A DNA stretch of 63,791 nucleotides, taken from assembly GCA_946414805.1 (NCBI GenBank), contig CAMKPZ010000007.1, positions 1 through 63,791 on the forward strand, read 5' to 3'. Numbering within the stretch: position 1 is the stretch's first letter; every line of letters starts with the position of its first letter. The translations under genes were made by a program, and so were the position numbers. The notes under the pieces were generated by a model. The model worked only from the letters and a program-made list of their open reading frames with translations. It made no database searches and was not told the origin of the DNA. Of the stretch, positions 63,065 through 63,791 are shown piece by piece. Origin of the DNA: an uncultured Bacteroidales bacterium. GTDB taxonomy: Bacteria; Bacteroidota; Bacteroidia; Bacteroidales; Paludibacteraceae.

Positions 63065-63791
63065 ATGACAAAAGTAGCTATTAACGGCTTTGGCCGTATT
63101 GGTCGTCTGGCATTCCGTCAGATGTTCGAAGCAGAGGGTTACGAGGTAGTTGCTATCAACGACCTGACCAGCCCGAAAATGTTGGCTCACCTCCTCAAAT
63201 ACGACACCGCTCAGGGTGGTTTCGCAGGTAAGTTCGGCGAGGGTAAGCACACGGTTTCTTTCAAGGACGCAGTTCTCGCAGAGGACGGCAAGACCGTTGT
63301 TACTCCGGGTTCGATCACTGTTGACGGCAAGGAGATCACTATCTACGCTAAGCCGAACGCAGCTGAGCTGCCTTGGGGCGAGCTGGGTATTGATGTTGTA
63401 CTCGAGTGCACAGGTTTCTATACGAGCAAGGCTAAAGCTTCTGCACATATCGAGGCCGGCGCCAAGAAGGTTGTTATCTCTGCTCCTGCAGGCAACGATC
63501 TGCCGACTATCGTTTACAACGTAAACCACAAGACCCTGACTCCGGCAGACAAGGTTATCTCCGCAGCTTCCTGCACCACCAACTGCCTCGCACCGATGGC
63601 AGCAGCTCTGCACAAATACGCTCCGATCCAGAGCGGTATCATGAGCACCATCCACGCTTACACCGGCGACCAGATGATTCTGGACGGCCCGCAGCGTAAG
63701 GGTGATCTGCGTCGCAGCCGTGCAGGTGCACAGAACATCGTTCCGAACAGCACCGGTGCTGCCAAGGCTATCGGTCTCGTTATCCCTGAGC
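63065..63791 (+). CDS. gapA: Glyceraldehyde-3-phosphate dehydrogenase, cut by the window end
   Basis: Glycolytic NAD-dependent enzyme. 242 residues are visible. The Rossmann motif [14 protein letters not shown] is at 6-19 and the catalytic [12 protein letters not shown] has Cys near residue 170. [14 protein letters not shown] and [12 protein letters not shown] follow. Codon use is more uniform than in its neighbours, as expected for a highly expressed gene. The 3' end is outside the window. Confidence 0.97.
   Translation, partial: MTKVAINGFGRIGRLAFRQMFEAEGYEVVAINDLTSPKMLAHLLKYDTAQGGFAGKFGEGKHTVSFKDAVLAEDGKTVVTPGSITVDGKEITIYAKPNAAELPWGELGIDVVLECTGFYTSKAKASAHIEAGAKKVVISAPAGNDLPTIVYNVNHKTLTPADKVISAASCTTNCLAPMAAALHKYAPIQSGIMSTIHAYTGDQMILDGPQRKGDLRRSRAGAQNIVPNSTGAAKAIGLVIPE

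Overview
The window looks like a chromosome segment of a Bacteroidota bacterium, most likely an uncultured gut- or rumen-type Bacteroidales. Three things point there. Nearly every promoter I can find has the Bacteroidota form (K/T)TTG, 20 bp, TAnnTTTG. The protein families are typical of the group: short NfeD plus FloA, AAA_14/DUF4143 ATPase, fimbrillin-like lipoprotein, DUF1573, a smalltalk-type peptide, and BspA-like DUF285 surface proteins. Several large secreted proteins end in type IX secretion (T9SS)-like C-terminal tags. Species cannot be read from the sequence alone. No transposase, integrase, rRNA or CRISPR array is visible.

Layout. 1-13.2 kb is housekeeping: a truncated tRNA-Pro and topA leftward, then a tight rightward run nfeD-floA-nitrilase-recJ-tdk-priA-uridine kinase-like-comF-nadB-NlpC/P60 with overlaps or short gaps. 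13.2-18.5 kb (leftward) is an OmpA-type barrel protein preceded by a 1131-aa secreted protein, then tRNA-Leu. 18.7-20.9 kb is ychF and a Ca/Na antiporter. 20.9-21.65 kb is a gene-poor stretch with two promoters and a candidate structured RNA.

21.65-37.9 kb is a surface-protein region. It holds an OmpA-type barrel with a secreted partner, then five tandem secreted paralogs built from FN3 and DUF285 or glycine-rich beta repeats. The paralogs share a nearly identical 3' coding cassette and are separated by a repeated hairpin leader. After them come a DUF1573-like protein, lipoproteins and a beta-helix protein.

37.9-54.65 kb is a mosaic accessory region: a fimbrillin-like lipoprotein behind a second copy of the structured leader, an AAA_14 ATPase flanked by direct repeats, a 3268-aa secreted protein, and a block of tiny proteins (HTH, smalltalk-like, two or three related unknowns). 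It contains an inverted pair of ~110-bp structured repeats and a deleted copy of the HTH gene. 54.65-63.8 kb returns to ordinary genes (rfbC, rfbD, DUF2461, tRNA-Arg), a third OmpA/secreted-protein pair, an RNase H and the start of gapA.

The recurring theme is cell-surface display. Three separate loci pair an OmpA-family barrel of one distinctive type with a large secreted protein carrying an SYQWY-type module. The tandem paralogs look arranged for recombination or gene conversion between shared ends. The two structured leaders contain poly-C tracts of different length upstream of surface genes. These are the best candidates for undescribed biology; their functions are inference.
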